From: Epiperipatus broadwayi
Lineage: Eukaryota; Onychophora; Udeonychophora; Euonychophora; Peripatidae
DNA: 64,000 nt
NCBI GenBank assembly: GCA_028023455.1
Contig: JAQFVV010000056.1
Span: 682,001 to 746,000, forward strand
Reading direction: 5' to 3'
How positions within the stretch are numbered: the stretch's first letter is position 1; each line of letters starts with the position of its first letter. The position numbers were made by a program, and so were the translations under genes. Positions 1 through 12,059 of the stretch are shown here, piece by piece. The notes under the pieces were generated by a model, which worked only from the letters and a program-made list of their open reading frames with translations, did not search any database and was not told the DNA's origin.

Positions 1-1542
1 CCTCAATTAATTTATTACATAACAAAACAACAACAAAAAACAATAAATATTTAAAATAATTAAAATTAAACTGAAATTTATCTATTTATTAAATAATGGT
101 TTTTATAATCAAAATTAACATTTTAAACAAAATTATAACAACATTTTTAACAAGCTGTGCAAAGCAAAACAAACAATGTGGTGCTAATTAAACACAAAAA
201 AGTTATTAACAACATCAATTTTAATACAGCATACATAAATAAATATGTAATTTTAAATTGATGCATTCAAAATACAACATTAGAACAATTCACATTCAAT
301 AAGTTCCAGAAAAAAAGAATGTGATAATTTTGATACATGGTGTACTATTTCCAAAAAAATAATGTTAATAATATTTAATTAGTGATAATTACTTAATAAA
401 ACTAATTAATCATTTTTATATTCATCTCACTAATGGTTGAGACAACTAATTAAAAAAAAACTCTATATAATATAGATTTTTAACATAACACAAAAATAGA
501 ATAATGTTGTAAAAAAGAAAGCGTAGTAATAAATAAATAAATGAGCAATCGTGTGACTGCACACTGATTGTGCAAAATAATGATTAACAGATTCATGACA
601 AAACTCATCATACAGATAATTTATAAATTCAAATTTTTTATTTAATTTTTTTTTCAAGCTGAGAATAGTTAAAGTATTGAAATATATACAGTATAATATA
701 TGTCTACATTTTTCTCAATCATTTTTTTAGTACAATGTTGTTAGAATTATTTTGTTGTTTAATTAATTTTGAATTATATATAAATATATTTATTAGTAAT
801 GCTAATTATAGAATATTATAAAACAATTCTACTATTCTTTTATGATTCTCAAGTACATAGAAAATTATTTGTATTTTTAAAATATTTCCATTCTACAATT
901 ACTTGACTGCAAAGGTGTGAAATTCTATAGAAAGAATGACATGAAAAATAAGAATCTCCTACAAAATATATATATATCACAAATATTATAAATGGGTTCA
1001 ATTCTCCAAAATTATTTAGTGTGAATAAAGATTAAGGTTTTAAAAGTTTAGACCAGAAAAAATCAAATCTTAAGACAAATATATCTAAATCATTTTAGGT
1101 TTGTGAATGAGATTTCTAATTTGTGGCATTTGAAGATGGTCTTGAATTTCTTTTTTTTTTCTAGTAAATAAATGTTTAACAGATTTGTAATAACTAGTCA
1201 CATTATAACAAATGAAAAAAAAAATTAAAAGATATTAAATACCAACTAAATTAAATATTAACTTTAACAGGTTGACATTTTCATAATTCTCCCTAATGAC
1301 AATTTTTATAAGCATTTAACATTTGATTTTAGTAAACAAACTGTAATTTTATATTAGAATTTAATAAAATGGATTTGATTTGCTAAAAACATAAGTTTAT
1401 AAACAAAATACATCCTTAAAATTCATATTTGAACTTTGCAAATTTATTTAAAAATTATAAAGTGAAGTACATAGTAAGAACAATTACTTTTTTTTCTTTT
1501 TGAAGTAATTATAGCAATATTGCTGAAAAAAATAAAAGTAAT
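1..1542. other. AT-rich non-coding tract
   Basis: No gene, RNA or clear repeat is seen. The open frame at 463-657 (minus) is low-complexity, Phe/Tyr-rich chance coding in AT-rich DNA. Confidence 0.6.
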
Positions 1543-1750
1543 AAAATTTTGGTAGTCTTCTCTTAGCATGTTGAAACCGCGAGAGGGTGTACTTTCTATG
1601 CAAACACAGAAATATAACATTACCGGGCCTTTTTTTTTATTTTCAACTTTAATATTATTTTCTAAAATGGAATAATTACGTTTTTAAATTACATTAGACA
1701 TTTTAGCACCTTGTGACAATTTGCAAACTATTTTTAAACAATTTACGAAA

Positions 1751-1816
1751 CATTATTTTGTAAAAAAAATATTTCCGAAAAACCATTATTTTGTAAAAAA
1801 AATATTTCCGAAAAAC
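1751..1816. repeat. 32-bp tandem duplication
   Basis: Two consecutive near-identical copies start at 1751 and 1783, each containing CATTATTTTG, an A-run and ATATTTCCG. The pair lies inside the larger TIR element and looks like a recent slippage or recombination duplication. Confidence 0.8.
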
Positions 1817-1970
1817 AATATTTTAAATTACATTCCACAAATCCACATGTAGTGCTGGAATGTGCATGGGGGGAGGGGAGCACCAATGGTTTTGCCGGTC
1901 TGAACGATCAGCCAAAAGATGCAGTACTCAATTTATAAACCGACATTATTTTCTAAAATACAATAATTAC

Positions 1971-3430
1971 ATTTACATTCATATCGGCCTTTCAAACCAA
2001 TTGTGCAAACGCTTTGCGAGTGTTAAATAATAAATGAATGCCTTCTGATCAATACAAGATATAGAATTTATGCAGGAATAAAAAGAATCTCTTATTTCTA
2101 CGACTCAAATATTTATATATGAGCAAATCTGAAGTACTTGCACAGAAGGCGTGACGATAGAACGGTCACTTTTAAATTACTATATACAATGTCTGAATGA
2201 ATGACGCGATGAAATTTTCTAGAATTTACTAAACGTCATTCCAACTGAAACTTAATCATATATATATAAATAAGCATTTATTTTTATAGCGTCTGCATAT
2301 AATTGTAATTTACATTCATATCGACCTTTCAAACCAATTGTGCAAACGCTTTGCGAGTGTTAAATAATAAATGAATGCCTTCTGATCAATACAAGATATA
2401 GAATTTATGCAGGAATAAAAAGAATTTCTTATTCCTACGACTCAAATATTTATATATGAGCAAATCTGAAGTACTTGCACAGAAGGCGTGACGATAGAAC
2501 GGTCACTTTTAAATTACTATATACAATGTCTGAATGAATGACGCGATGAAATTTTCTAGAATTTACTAAACGTCATTCCAACTGAAACTTAATCATATAT
2601 ATAAATAAGCATTTATTTTTATAGCGTCTGCATATAATTGTAATTTACATTCATATCGGCCTTTCAAACCAATTGTGCAAACGCTTTGCGAGTGTTAAAT
2701 AATAAATGAATGCCTTCTGATCAATACAAGATATAGAATTTATGCTTATTTATATATATGATTAAGTTTCAGTTGGAATGACGTTTAGTAAATTCTAGAA
2801 AATTTCATCGCATCATTCATTCAGACATTGTATATAGTAATTTAAAAGTGACTGTTCTATCGTCACCTCTTCTGTGCAAGTACTTCAGATTTGCTCATAT
2901 ATAAATATTTGAGTCGTAGGAATAAGAAATTCTTTTTATTCCTGCATAAATTCTATATCTTGTATTGATCAGAAGGCATTCATTTATTATTTAACACTCG
3001 CAAAGCGTTTGCACAATTGGTTTGAAAGGCCGATATGAATGTAAATTACAATTATATGCAGACGCTATAAAAATAAATGCTTATTTATATATATGATTAA
3101 GTTTCAGTTGGAATGACGTTTAGTAAATTCTAGAAAATTTCATCGCGTCATTCATTCAGATATTGTATATAGTATTTTAAAAGTGACCGTTCTATCGTCA
3201 CGCCTTCTGTGAAAGTACTTCAGATTTGCTCATATATAAATATTTGAGTCGTAGGAATAAGAGATTCTTTTTATTCCTGCATAAATTCTATATCTTGTAT
3301 TGATCAGAAGGCATTCATTTATTATTTAACACTCGCAAAGCGTTTGCACAATTGGTTTGAAAGGCCAATATGAATGTAAATTACAATTATATGCAGACGC
3401 TATAAAACTAAATGCTTATTTATATAAATA
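1971..3430. repeat. Palindromic array of ~336-bp monomers
   Basis: A monomer beginning ATTTACATTCATATCG occurs in forward orientation at 1971 and 2308, and again at 2643 as a partial copy. Starting spacings are 337 and 335 bp. At about 2744 orientation flips, and two reverse-complement copies follow (about 2744-3046 and 3047-3381). Copies differ by few substitutions, so the array is young or is homogenised by conversion. Each monomer carries AT-rich segments around short GC-richer islands such as GCAAACGCTTTGCGAGTG. No coding potential is seen. As a whole it could form a cruciform of about 700 bp per arm, with the longest perfect blocks around the centre. Confidence 0.9.
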
Positions 3431-3529
3431 ATTACATTTTTAAATTACATTAGACATGTCAGCATGTTGCACTGGAATGTGCAGGGGGAGGGTGATGGTT
3501 TTTCCAGTCCAAAGAATTGGTCAAAAGAG

Positions 3530-3712
3530 GCAGTACTCTGAATCAAACCAAGATTATGATTTGCAAAACAATGTGCAACCTCAGACATTTTATTTGTCTC
3601 GTATCTGCTCTTAATCTGACAAAAAGATGCAGTACTGTGATCAAACCAAGCTTATGATTTTCAAAACAATGTGCAACCTCAGCCATTTCATTTGACTCAT
3701 AGCTGTTCTCAC
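3530..3712. repeat. ~98-bp tandem pair inside the TIR element
   Basis: Two diverged copies begin GCAGTACT (3530 and 3628) and share CAAACCAAG, TTATGATTT, CAAAACAATGTGCAACCTCAG and a TCATTTG-like tail. The 86-residue open frame on the minus strand across this block arises from the repeat and has no recognisable domain. Confidence 0.7.
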
Positions 3713-4659
3713 ACAAACATCTTTTCACGTGACTTGTGTAAAATGGTGCTTGGCCTGATCCTTTTGCAATTGTTTTCACATTCTGTGATATGTAGGGAAG
3801 CATGGGGACATGCTTACAATTATTAGTATGTACTAGAACATCAGTTAGGATGTAAGATCACTATTACAAAGGCATAATTGGATTCCAAACACCCTCACAC
3901 TATACAGTAGCGATCTGTTAAGTGTGCACATATGCATAGTGTCATGAAGCACATCAGCAGGCCATAATGTTGGTGTGCAAGGCCATATAAGCCTGCTAAT
4001 GGCTAATATGAATAGAACTGTTTTATAGGTTATAACTTTCTATGCAAAAGCACAGAAATATTGGGCTGGGTAAACGGCATATTTCTGTGTGTTTATATAG
4101 AAAGTACACCTTCTAGTGGTTTCAACATGCTAAGAGAAGACTATCAAAATTTTTGTTGATTGAACTTTATTTGTAAAAACCAAATGAATTAATGTTAAGT
4201 CATCACAAATCTATGAGATTTTTTTCTAAAATTTATAAAATTGATTTATAATTATTAAGATATCACAAAAGTTATGTACTACTATATTTAGTAAGCCATT
4301 ACTTATAATTTCCTTTCTACCACTTCAACATATTTCTTAACTTTTTTTTAAAAAAAATATATTTGACTAAAATCAAAGTGTAATCATGGATACTTTTGTT
4401 TTTAAATAATTATTATACAAATATTTTATAAAAATAATCATAAACATTTAAATAAGCTACAAAAAATATACAATTTTTTGCTCACTGCTAGCTATAATAA
4501 ATGAGGCATTTACTATTAATCTCACAAAAAAAAAACTAACAATCAGCCATGTGATGGGAAAGGTTCAGATTTTGTAGTTTCTTTTGGCAGTAGATTTCTG
4601 AACTTTTCAGATTTTTTTCTAACTAATAAATTAATATATTTTCGTTCCAGTTTCTGTTG

Positions 4660-6660
4660 TCAAAATGAAATGCAAAGGAAGTAGTAAGATGTGAAATACA
4701 TGTTAGTGCAAAACTAGAGAGACAAAAATTATTAAGAAAAACAATATTTACAGTTGATATTCCTAATTTTCAGAAACATTCTAATGAATTTAAATTAGAA
4801 CTTACAAATAGGTTTCAAGTATTAGTAGATTTTGAACATGATTCACATTTGAATGAAATTAATATGAAAACAACTGATACACTTTTAAAAACTGCAACAA
4901 AAATAGCTGGTTGAAAAAAGCAGCACTTGACCAATAACATTGTTACTGAGACTAGAGAATTTATGAAGAAAAAAAGGAATATGAAAATACACAAAAATGA
5001 TGTGTTAAAAATGATTGAATATGTCGAATTTTGTAAAATGATGCAGAAAAGAGTTGAAAATGATATAAGAGTGTATAACTGTGAACTAGGAAGGAAAGCA
5101 GTAGAAGAGAATGAAAGTCTCAAGAGTGTAAAACATCATTTTGGTATTGGTAGGAAATTTATATTTGCAATAAGAAAAAAAGATGGAATTATTACTAAAA
5201 AGAGAGATGACATCATGAAATGGATAGAAGACTTTTATCAACAATTATATAGTAATAAAGAACAAATACCTCCTATATCTATTACATCTTCTGAATTGCC
5301 CGGAATTTTAAATGAAGAAGTGAAACATACAATTAAATATATGAAGAAAGGAAAGGCTCCAGGTAATGGTAGAATTATAATTGATATATTAAAAGAAGCA
5401 GGTGAAAGAATAGAAAATGTTTTAACAACGTTATATACCAAATGTCTAAATGATAAAGATGTATCAGATGATTGGAAGAATGTAGTATTAATCTTAATAT
5501 TTAAAAAAGGTGATAAAGAAGATATTAGAAATTACAGACCTATCAGTCTTTTATCAGTTTTATACAAAATTTTTACTAAGATAATTACAACTTGTCTACA
5601 GAGAACACTGGACTTCCACCAACCAAGAGAACAATCTGGATTTAAAAGTGGTTTTAGTACAGGATATCATATCCAGGGATTGAGAGAAGTTATAGAAAGG
5701 ACAAATGAATATGAGTTGCCATTATGTTTTCGATTTCTAGATTATGAAAAGGCATTTGAATCTAAACTTTTCTTCAGTGATTAAAGCATTGGATCATCAA
5801 GGTATAGATCCAAGATATTGTCATATTTTAAAGAATATTTATAAAAATGCAACAGCAACAATTAGATTAGATAATGATACTGGAAAAGTCAACATTGACA
5901 AAAGTATAAGACAGGGTGACTCCATATCCCCAAAACTTTTTACAGCAGTGCTGCAAGAAGTATTTTGTGGATTAAAATGAAAAGCTAAAGGAGTGAAAGT
6001 AAATGATTGTTTCAGTCATTTAGATTTTTCAAATGATGTAGTTGTTTTTGCTAATAATGCTTTAGATCTACAGGAAATGTTGCATTGTTTATGATGAGTT
6101 AGAAGAAGTTAACAGTTACAAACGCCTTGGTCAGATTATTAATACAGATGGAAACATAATGGATGAAATTAATCATAGAATTAAACTTGGTTGGAGTGCT
6201 TTTAGTAGAAATAACTTGATACTACAAGGAAATATGCCTATATGTTTGTAAAGAAAGATTTTTAATAAATGTGTTTTACCTGTTCTTACTTATGGATCTG
6301 AGACTTGGATACTTAATAGAAGAGCAATACAGACTTCAGACCACTCAAAGAAGTATGGAGAGATGTATATTGGGAGTAACAAGAAGAGATCCACAACCCA
6401 ATATATCGGTAAGAGAACAATAAGGTGCAACTGATTTCATTGAAAAGATTAAAGTGGAGTTGGGCTGGACATATTGCTAGAAGAGATGATAATAGATGGA
6501 CAATTGAAATCTTAAACTGGATTTTAAGAGTTTGTAGAAGACCCAGGAAGAGATCACATGTGAGATGGATAGATGAAATAAGAAAGTGTGCAGGGGTGAT
6601 GTGGAGAAGAGAAACTAAATATCTTACTTTTCCATACTTATTAAATCTATTATTTTGAAA
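4660..6660 (+). pseudogene. RTE-type LINE reverse transcriptase, decayed
   Basis: This is a 5'-truncated non-LTR retrotransposon. The linker before the RT is readable from about 4700 and is interrupted by a stop near 4912. The main open segment (4927-5784) contains the RT fingers: a KGKAPG turn, then YRPISLLSVLYKIF, an EQSGF-type motif 2, and the motif A region DYEKAFES. A frameshift near 5760 moves the reading into the frame at about 5775-5980, with RQGDSISPKLF (motif B). A Trp codon has become a stop at 5980. The catalytic [FY]ADD box reads FSND (about 6028), so the first catalytic Asp is lost. About 60 residues are deleted near 6090. Downstream, LGQIINTDGN, TYGSETW, WAGHIARRDDNRW and RWIDEI (to 6658) are the normal C-terminal landmarks of this LINE group. 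No endonuclease domain is seen upstream. The element is dead, and RTE-clade assignment is by motif recall only. Confidence 0.88.
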
Positions 6661-7380
6661 TTTACTTGTGAGTATATGATATTTTTTAATTATTAAAATG
6701 ATTTTACAGTTTTAAAATAATTAAGTTCAATTAATATTTACGTCTTGAATATTTTTACTCGATTTTTACACTGAATAAATCACCACACACTACAATCTGT
6801 TTGATGTTTTGGTAATTGCTTGCACACATATTAATTTTAATCAATTTATTTTTGAACTGAATAGATCTTTTAATATATTTAAAGGATAATTTGATTTGTT
6901 TTCTCTGCAGTAATTTATAAATATTTATTGTGTAAGAGATCCTCGAATTATTGTTTTCACGTAAACAAAACGCAAATTTATCTTTTTAAAATAACACGTT
7001 TGCTAAATAAAAGATCTATAAACCGCAATGTCTTTAAAAATTGCTGCAAATATTATTTGAAAGTATAAAAAATCAATCACTTTTCAAAATAACGAAGTTC
7101 AGAACTGCCAGACCAATTTTTTTCAAAGATTGCAGTAAAACGGAAGTCGTAATACTTACCTTAAAAAACATTTTTAGAGGAAAAAAAGACATCGATTTTT
7201 AAAAGAAAATAATTTAAAAATACATCGATTTATCCGAGAGTGAAACTCAATGTAAGAATATTAAATTTTAAAGTAGATTTAAATAGTTATGGTTTTCTAT
7301 ATTATTCACACTTTCACATTACATGCTATGTTTGTTTTAAGAACGTGGATATAAACCTGAACTAGTAGCGAGTGTAAGTA
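6661..7380. other. Unannotated tract
   Basis: AT-rich, with no gene or repeat recognised. GC rises towards 7330, approaching the CTCF-like cluster. Confidence 0.5.
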
Positions 7381-7620
7381 TCGCTTCTAAACGGTGCTGT
7401 TTTTCTGCACGCATAGCATGGAGAAACAGCGCCACCTAGCGGGGCATTAGTGCTGGCTGCTACTTGGCATAATGTTCCCGTGTGTACGCATGGTGAACAG
7501 CGCCATCTAGCGGCAGGAATTTACATTGTCTGCTTTTGACCACTTGGCATACTGTTCCTGCGCATATGCATGGTGAACAGCGCCATCTAGTGGCTGGAAC
7601 TTGCGTCGTCTGCTTCTGGC
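7381..7620. promoter_or_regulatory. Cluster of three tandem CTCF-like motifs
   Basis: Three copies of a 14-mer lie in the same orientation: GCGCCACCTAGCGG (7429-7442), GCGCCATCTAGCGG (7500-7513) and GCGCCATCTAGTGG (7580-7593). Against the published CTCF core (reverse orientation SYGCCMYCTRSTGG), the third fits at every position and the first two differ at one. Copies 2 and 3 lie in a diverged repeat of about 80 bp that also shares CTTGGCATA, TGTTCC, GCATGGTGAACA and GTCTGCTT. An inverted half-copy (GGTGCTGTTTTTC, 7393-7405) precedes copy 1. The local GC content is well above that of the surroundings. Binding is inferred from the motif only; it could instead be a minisatellite whose unit happens to fit. 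Confidence 0.6.
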
Positions 7621-9234
7621 CCCTTACTCTGAATATTTCTGCAATTTTTGCAGAAATGAAACATGAATCGCTTAACTTTAAAATCGTGTTAAATAAATCC
7701 GCATAAAAAGAGACCCAGGTGTATATCTATATATATTATAGTAAGTACGTAAGTCCAATAGTAGATGGATGGCATTCTGGACATGTACATAAGTTTATAA
7801 TCAAAATATTTGTGCAATAATTATAATGTAAATGATTTTACATGACTCTTTATATGTATTGAGAATTTGTTCCTGTAAATTACTATGCTCTTCAAAAATG
7901 CTGTTTTTATATATTTTTAGACATAGGATAACAAATGTAAAAGTAAGTTGGTGTCATCAAACTTGTAAAGTTTAAAAGTCCCTCACACTATTGATTCTTT
8001 AATTACCAGTATAATGCTAAGTTTATTTTATTAACTATAAACATTTTTCTTCAGAATATATTAATATAAAATAAATAATAAATTTGATAAACAGAAACTA
8101 TTTAATTACTATTTCATTTTTAAATTAAATTTTACAAAGACATTTTTATTTATGAGTGAGAGGGTTAAGAACAATTTATTTATTTGTTATTCTAATTTAA
8201 ATAATAGTTTGAGTTATTAAATTTAATTCATGAATAATTGTATTTAATTCACTAATAATAATAATTAATAGAAAAAGAGTAAGAAAAAATATTTAAACAT
8301 TTTATACAATCTTTATACAAAATATCCGTGTGATATAAGACAATATTTCCTCTTTTTTATATATGTGCGCATTTACATAGCCATCAAATAAGATATTCTT
8401 ATGCATTAATTCACAATTACATATAATGTGGAGTGATATCTAAAGGAAAATAGATTTTAAAGCTTGTCGTGATGGCAGGTATTTCTAGTGATATAAATAA
8501 ACACATTTTTTCATTAAGAAATATTTTATTTATGCTTTGCAAAAATAAGTATATAAGCATGAAGATAAAGTTCAATTCTTATCTTTTCTTTTTTTTTTTT
8601 TGTATTTACTTTTGTAATGCATCAGTTTTGAGAACTTCATTCTAAGAGTATGAAATAAAAAAATTTCTTCACTATATAGCACCAAATTTAACTTATAATG
8701 ATCTCTTCAAAACTTAATTCTAAGATGGCCAGCTCATTTAGGGCATTGTTTTAAAATCATCTTTACTTTAAGGATTAAAAGGATAAATCATAATGCACAT
8801 AAATATGATAGTATTTGTAACAGAATAAATGTGTCTTATTTTTTTCCATCTCTTTAAAAAATGTGGGCTTTTCACTACAATTATAAAATGGGGTTGACTT
8901 GCATTTTTAAAATTTATCTTAAATCATTGTCAAATATCTAAGCTACACTCTTGGATATGAAAGCATCTTTAAATATTTTTTCTCAGCATATTTCTATTTA
9001 CAGTGACACTAATATGCGGTTTGATATTTCTTTTGGTGTTTTGTTTATTTAGTATCTTTTCTTGCTCACTATTTCATTTTCTTTTTACATATTCTGTTTT
9101 TTCTCAATTTTATTTTTTAAATATTTTCAGGAAAATCACTTATTTTTTTTATATATCATATACCATTCCATTATTTGATGTTTTTATATTTATTTTACTT
9201 TTTATGTTCAATTTATTATATATATATATTATAT
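7621..9234. other. AT-rich non-coding tract
   Basis: No gene, tRNA or clear repeat is recognised. Confidence 0.5.
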
Positions 9235-9638
9235 CGGTCGGGGTGGTATCTAGTCTTTGGAGTCTTACCATATCTGCCGTACAAGGGCACCACCAGCCAT
9301 TCGAACCTGGAAAATTTATATGGTAGGCAGATACTTAAGTTAAGATCCAATTTCATTTTATTATAGACCATTAGCCCCAGTCACTAGCTCGCGGAGCAGC
9401 AGAGATAATGTATACTTTATTTTTTAGAGAAATAAAGATAATAAAAAATAAGAATAAGCCACTGCCAGATTAACAATACACAGAAACATTTATTTTGCAC
9501 ATATATAAAATTTAGAATTATTTTAGTATAATGTTTACTTTATAATTTGATTTACATTTTAACTTTTGATTTTATAAGTTCGCACAGATGAATTTATTAA
9601 TATTTTATTAGAGTGTCGAGTATGGATAGACTACATAG

Positions 9639-9929
9639 ATTGCACTCGAAAAAGAAAATATTCTATATCCCTTATTTAACCCTAGGCCAAAAGTTCGCAA
9701 TCAAACTAACGCCAATCTACCTGATATATCGATGTATTCAATGCAGCATGAATACGACAGCACAATACCGCACTGTCAGAAATATACATCTGAACAGCAT
9801 GGTTATCGAGAAGAAATATCTCTCATCCAGTACAGGAATACTTTGTCTGTCTGGCGAGAAGAACAAAAAAGAAAACTCCATAGGAAGGGATTGCGGTCCT
9901 TTTTGCCATCTTACTATCCCATTCCATAG
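9639..9929 (+). CDS. Unrecognised open segment in a GC-balanced island
   Basis: A frame of about 97 codons is open from about 9639 to a stop at 9927-9929; the first ATG in frame is at 9732. Its composition (many Arg, Gln, Glu, Tyr and Ser, balanced codons, e.g. EEISLIQYRNTLSVWREEQ) differs from the Phe/Ile/Lys-rich chance frames elsewhere in the window. I see no signal peptide, membrane segment, catalytic motif or zinc-binding pattern. It may be a fragment of a mobile-element protein or an old exon; a longer overlapping frame (9613-9942) looks less coding-like. The surroundings (about 9235-10760) are also less AT-rich than the rest, suggesting one inserted unit whose ends I could not define. 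No function is proposed. Confidence 0.25.
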   Translation: MALEKENILYPLFNPRPKVRNQTNANLPDISMYSMQHEYDSTIPHCQKYTSEQHGYREEISLIQYRNTLSVWREEQKRKLHRKGLRSFLPSYYPIP

Positions 9930-10640
9930 GCTAAAGGGGTGATCCAAGGAGCAGGGAATACCGTCTGCTTCCGATGGTCAGTAAGAAATGGGTCTTATTT
10001 TGCCCAAGTGCGGCATATAAGGTGATCCTGCACATAGTGGATCTTCATGCTACATTTACTAATTACACCAATACATCCAATCCATTGACCCAATTTAACT
10101 GCGAAACAAATAACCTAAGATTTACCCTCCCTTAAACTAACATAACTTTACGAATCTATGCAGCCATTCATGCCTGACTTAAATTTAACATGATTTAATT
10201 AAATTTTAGCTTAATGTGAAAAAAACAACAACATAATAAACACTTAAAAGAACGGAAAAAATAAATTAATGGAAATGATTAAAAAAAAAAAACACATTCA
10301 ATAAAAATAATTATTAATAAATGAATTAGTTTGGTCAGATAGGAATTTCTATTTCTATTTAAATACTGGGAAAGTTTTATAGTTAAAGTTCATTAGTTAG
10401 ATAAAGTTCTTATGGTTTTAAAGGAGAAAAGTCCATACTTTCTAGTTGCTTGTAATTTGGATCCAGCGTTAATTTCCTCAACGTCCTGAAGGAGACAGGT
10501 ATGCTGTTGCCGTTCTGTTTGTATTTATCCGGAGGTCCTTTGCTCTACTTGTTATAGCTTTGCAGGATCTTATCACGGGACCCCGGTGTCCGCAATATAG
10601 GAAAACTATACTTCCATTTTTTTTTCTTTTGGGAAAACTA
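9930..10640. other. Continuation of the GC-balanced island
   Basis: 9930-10130 and 10440-10620 are clearly less AT-rich than neighbouring DNA, as expected for an inserted repeat. On the minus strand 10478-10729 is open (83 residues, Cys/Arg-containing), but no family is recognised. Confidence 0.35.
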
Positions 10641-10672
10641 AAGGGATTGAAAGTGTGTCTTTTCAATCCCTT
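10641..10672. repeat. Perfect 12-bp hairpin
   Basis: AAGGGATTGAAA (10641-10652), an 8-nt spacer, and its exact reverse complement (10661-10672). It sits near the right edge of the GC-balanced island, so it could be a terminal structure of that insertion. Confidence 0.7.
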
Positions 10673-10760
10673 CTCCTTCAACTCTCCCAACACTAACACA
10701 TATAACACCCTTTTTAAATTTATTTCCAATCTTTTCCTTTTTATATTAAAATTGCAGATT

Positions 10761-11950
10761 AACTTAACATGATGTCATCATGATGATTATTCTTTCTCTG
10801 AGGTCCATTTCCTGAGGGATTTTTTTTATTGGCTGTTCTGTTCCTATTGTTTTTCTCTCCTATCTGACCTTTAATTATAAATTTTGAGATGCCGAAGGCT
10901 AGTTCACTTTGACTAATTAAAATAATCATTTCCATTTTACACAATAGCATTAATTAAATTATTATACATTCTTAAAGATATATATATTTTTATCTTGATA
11001 TCTTTAAGTTTTTCTTCTTAAAATTTAGTTTTAAAACTTTTTCTTTTTTTTAATAAAGTTTTCTTTTAATAATTTTTCCATCTGTGCGATTTTATATATA
11101 TATGAGTTTAGATGACTTAATTTTCAATTTTTAAAACAAATTTTTATTGTGAACTTTTTATTTTTAATTTCTAATTTTATTTATAGGATAATGTAACAGC
11201 ATGTGTGCCCATTACAAAATATATATATATATATTGAATGAATTAAATAAGTTGGACCAACTTTTTCATATATCTCAAATCCTTAATATCAGAGATTAGA
11301 TTTTATATTTATATAATTAATGAGAGCACTTTCTCTCTTAATAGAGTCACATATTTTATTAATAACGATAATGGTCCTCTGTATCTGTATTTTTTTGTCA
11401 GATGACAATTTATCCAGTCCTACATTAAACGCATATTACAATATATAAGCATAAATGTTTGTTCAAATATTGTCAATAACAAAAGTATTGTTTATGATTT
11501 TTGACAGGAAACTATTTGTATATTATACTTTTCAGCTGTATAAATTAAAGCTGGCAAATTTTCTTATCCATGTGCATGGTTTCAGTGACTTTAAAAAATA
11601 TGGATATGAATAATTTAATGATTATTTAAAATAAATATAACATACAATACAACTCAGTCTTTATAATTTAAAAAATTCCACATTTGTATAGAACTTTTAT
11701 ATTATGTTCTATAATATTTTTGATTTTAAATTTTACAATATATATATATATGATACTTGTCTGTTTTCCTGTCTACTAAGATGGCAAGTCATATTTTTAA
11801 TAAATATGCAGTTTTTGGGACTACAAAAAAAAAGGCTGCTAGGAAATATATTTAATATTTATATTTTAATTTTCATTACTGTTATTTTTAAAAAAAAAAA
11901 AATTCTGGAAAAATTAATTATAATATTGACACTTTATTTTTTTTTGGATT
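10761..11950. other. AT-rich non-coding tract
   Basis: No gene recognised. Short (AT)n runs occur near 11094-11102, 11219-11234 and 11740-11750. Confidence 0.5.
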
Positions 11951-12059
11951 AATACAACTTACTAATAGAAAAATGAAAAAGAGAATATAAGAGTAAGTGA
12001 GGAATATTCATGTCAGTGGACTTTAATCCCAAATAGCCTCTAAAATCATCACAAATGAA

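Larger units (their letters stand above)
1551..4145. mobile_element. 2.6 kb TIR element with internal palindromic array
   Basis: The outer ends match in inverted orientation over about 65 bp. The left end begins GGTAGTCTTCTCTTAGCATG (1551) and the right end finishes with the inverse, GACTATC, at 4145. Both ends continue through a purine-rich GAGAGGG/AGAAGG motif and an ACAGAAATAT block. The 8-bp sequence AAAATTTT flanks both sides (1543-1550 and 4146-4153) and may be a target-site duplication, which would suit a hAT-type element; because it is self-complementary AT-rich sequence it could instead be part of the TIR. No transposase is visible, so this would be a non-autonomous DNA element. Inside are a 32-bp tandem duplication (1751-1816), a palindromic monomer array (1971-3430), a roughly 98-bp tandem pair (3530-3712) and a sub-terminal hairpin (4029-4103). 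The boundaries are well supported; the superfamily is not. Confidence 0.65.

Noticed and set aside
463-657. 64-residue open frame on the minus strand
   Set aside because: Low-complexity Phe/Tyr/Lys-rich translation in AT-rich DNA with no domain or splice context.
3543-3803. 86-residue minus-strand frame with several Cys and His
   Set aside because: It spans a ~98-bp tandem repeat inside a TIR element. The Cys/His spacing does not form a known finger and reflects repetition.
4108-4125. CTCF-like sequence in the TIR of the 1551-4145 element (CACCTTCTAGTGG)
   Set aside because: Only about 11 of 14 core positions fit, and the opposite TIR fits worse, so it is not reported as a site.
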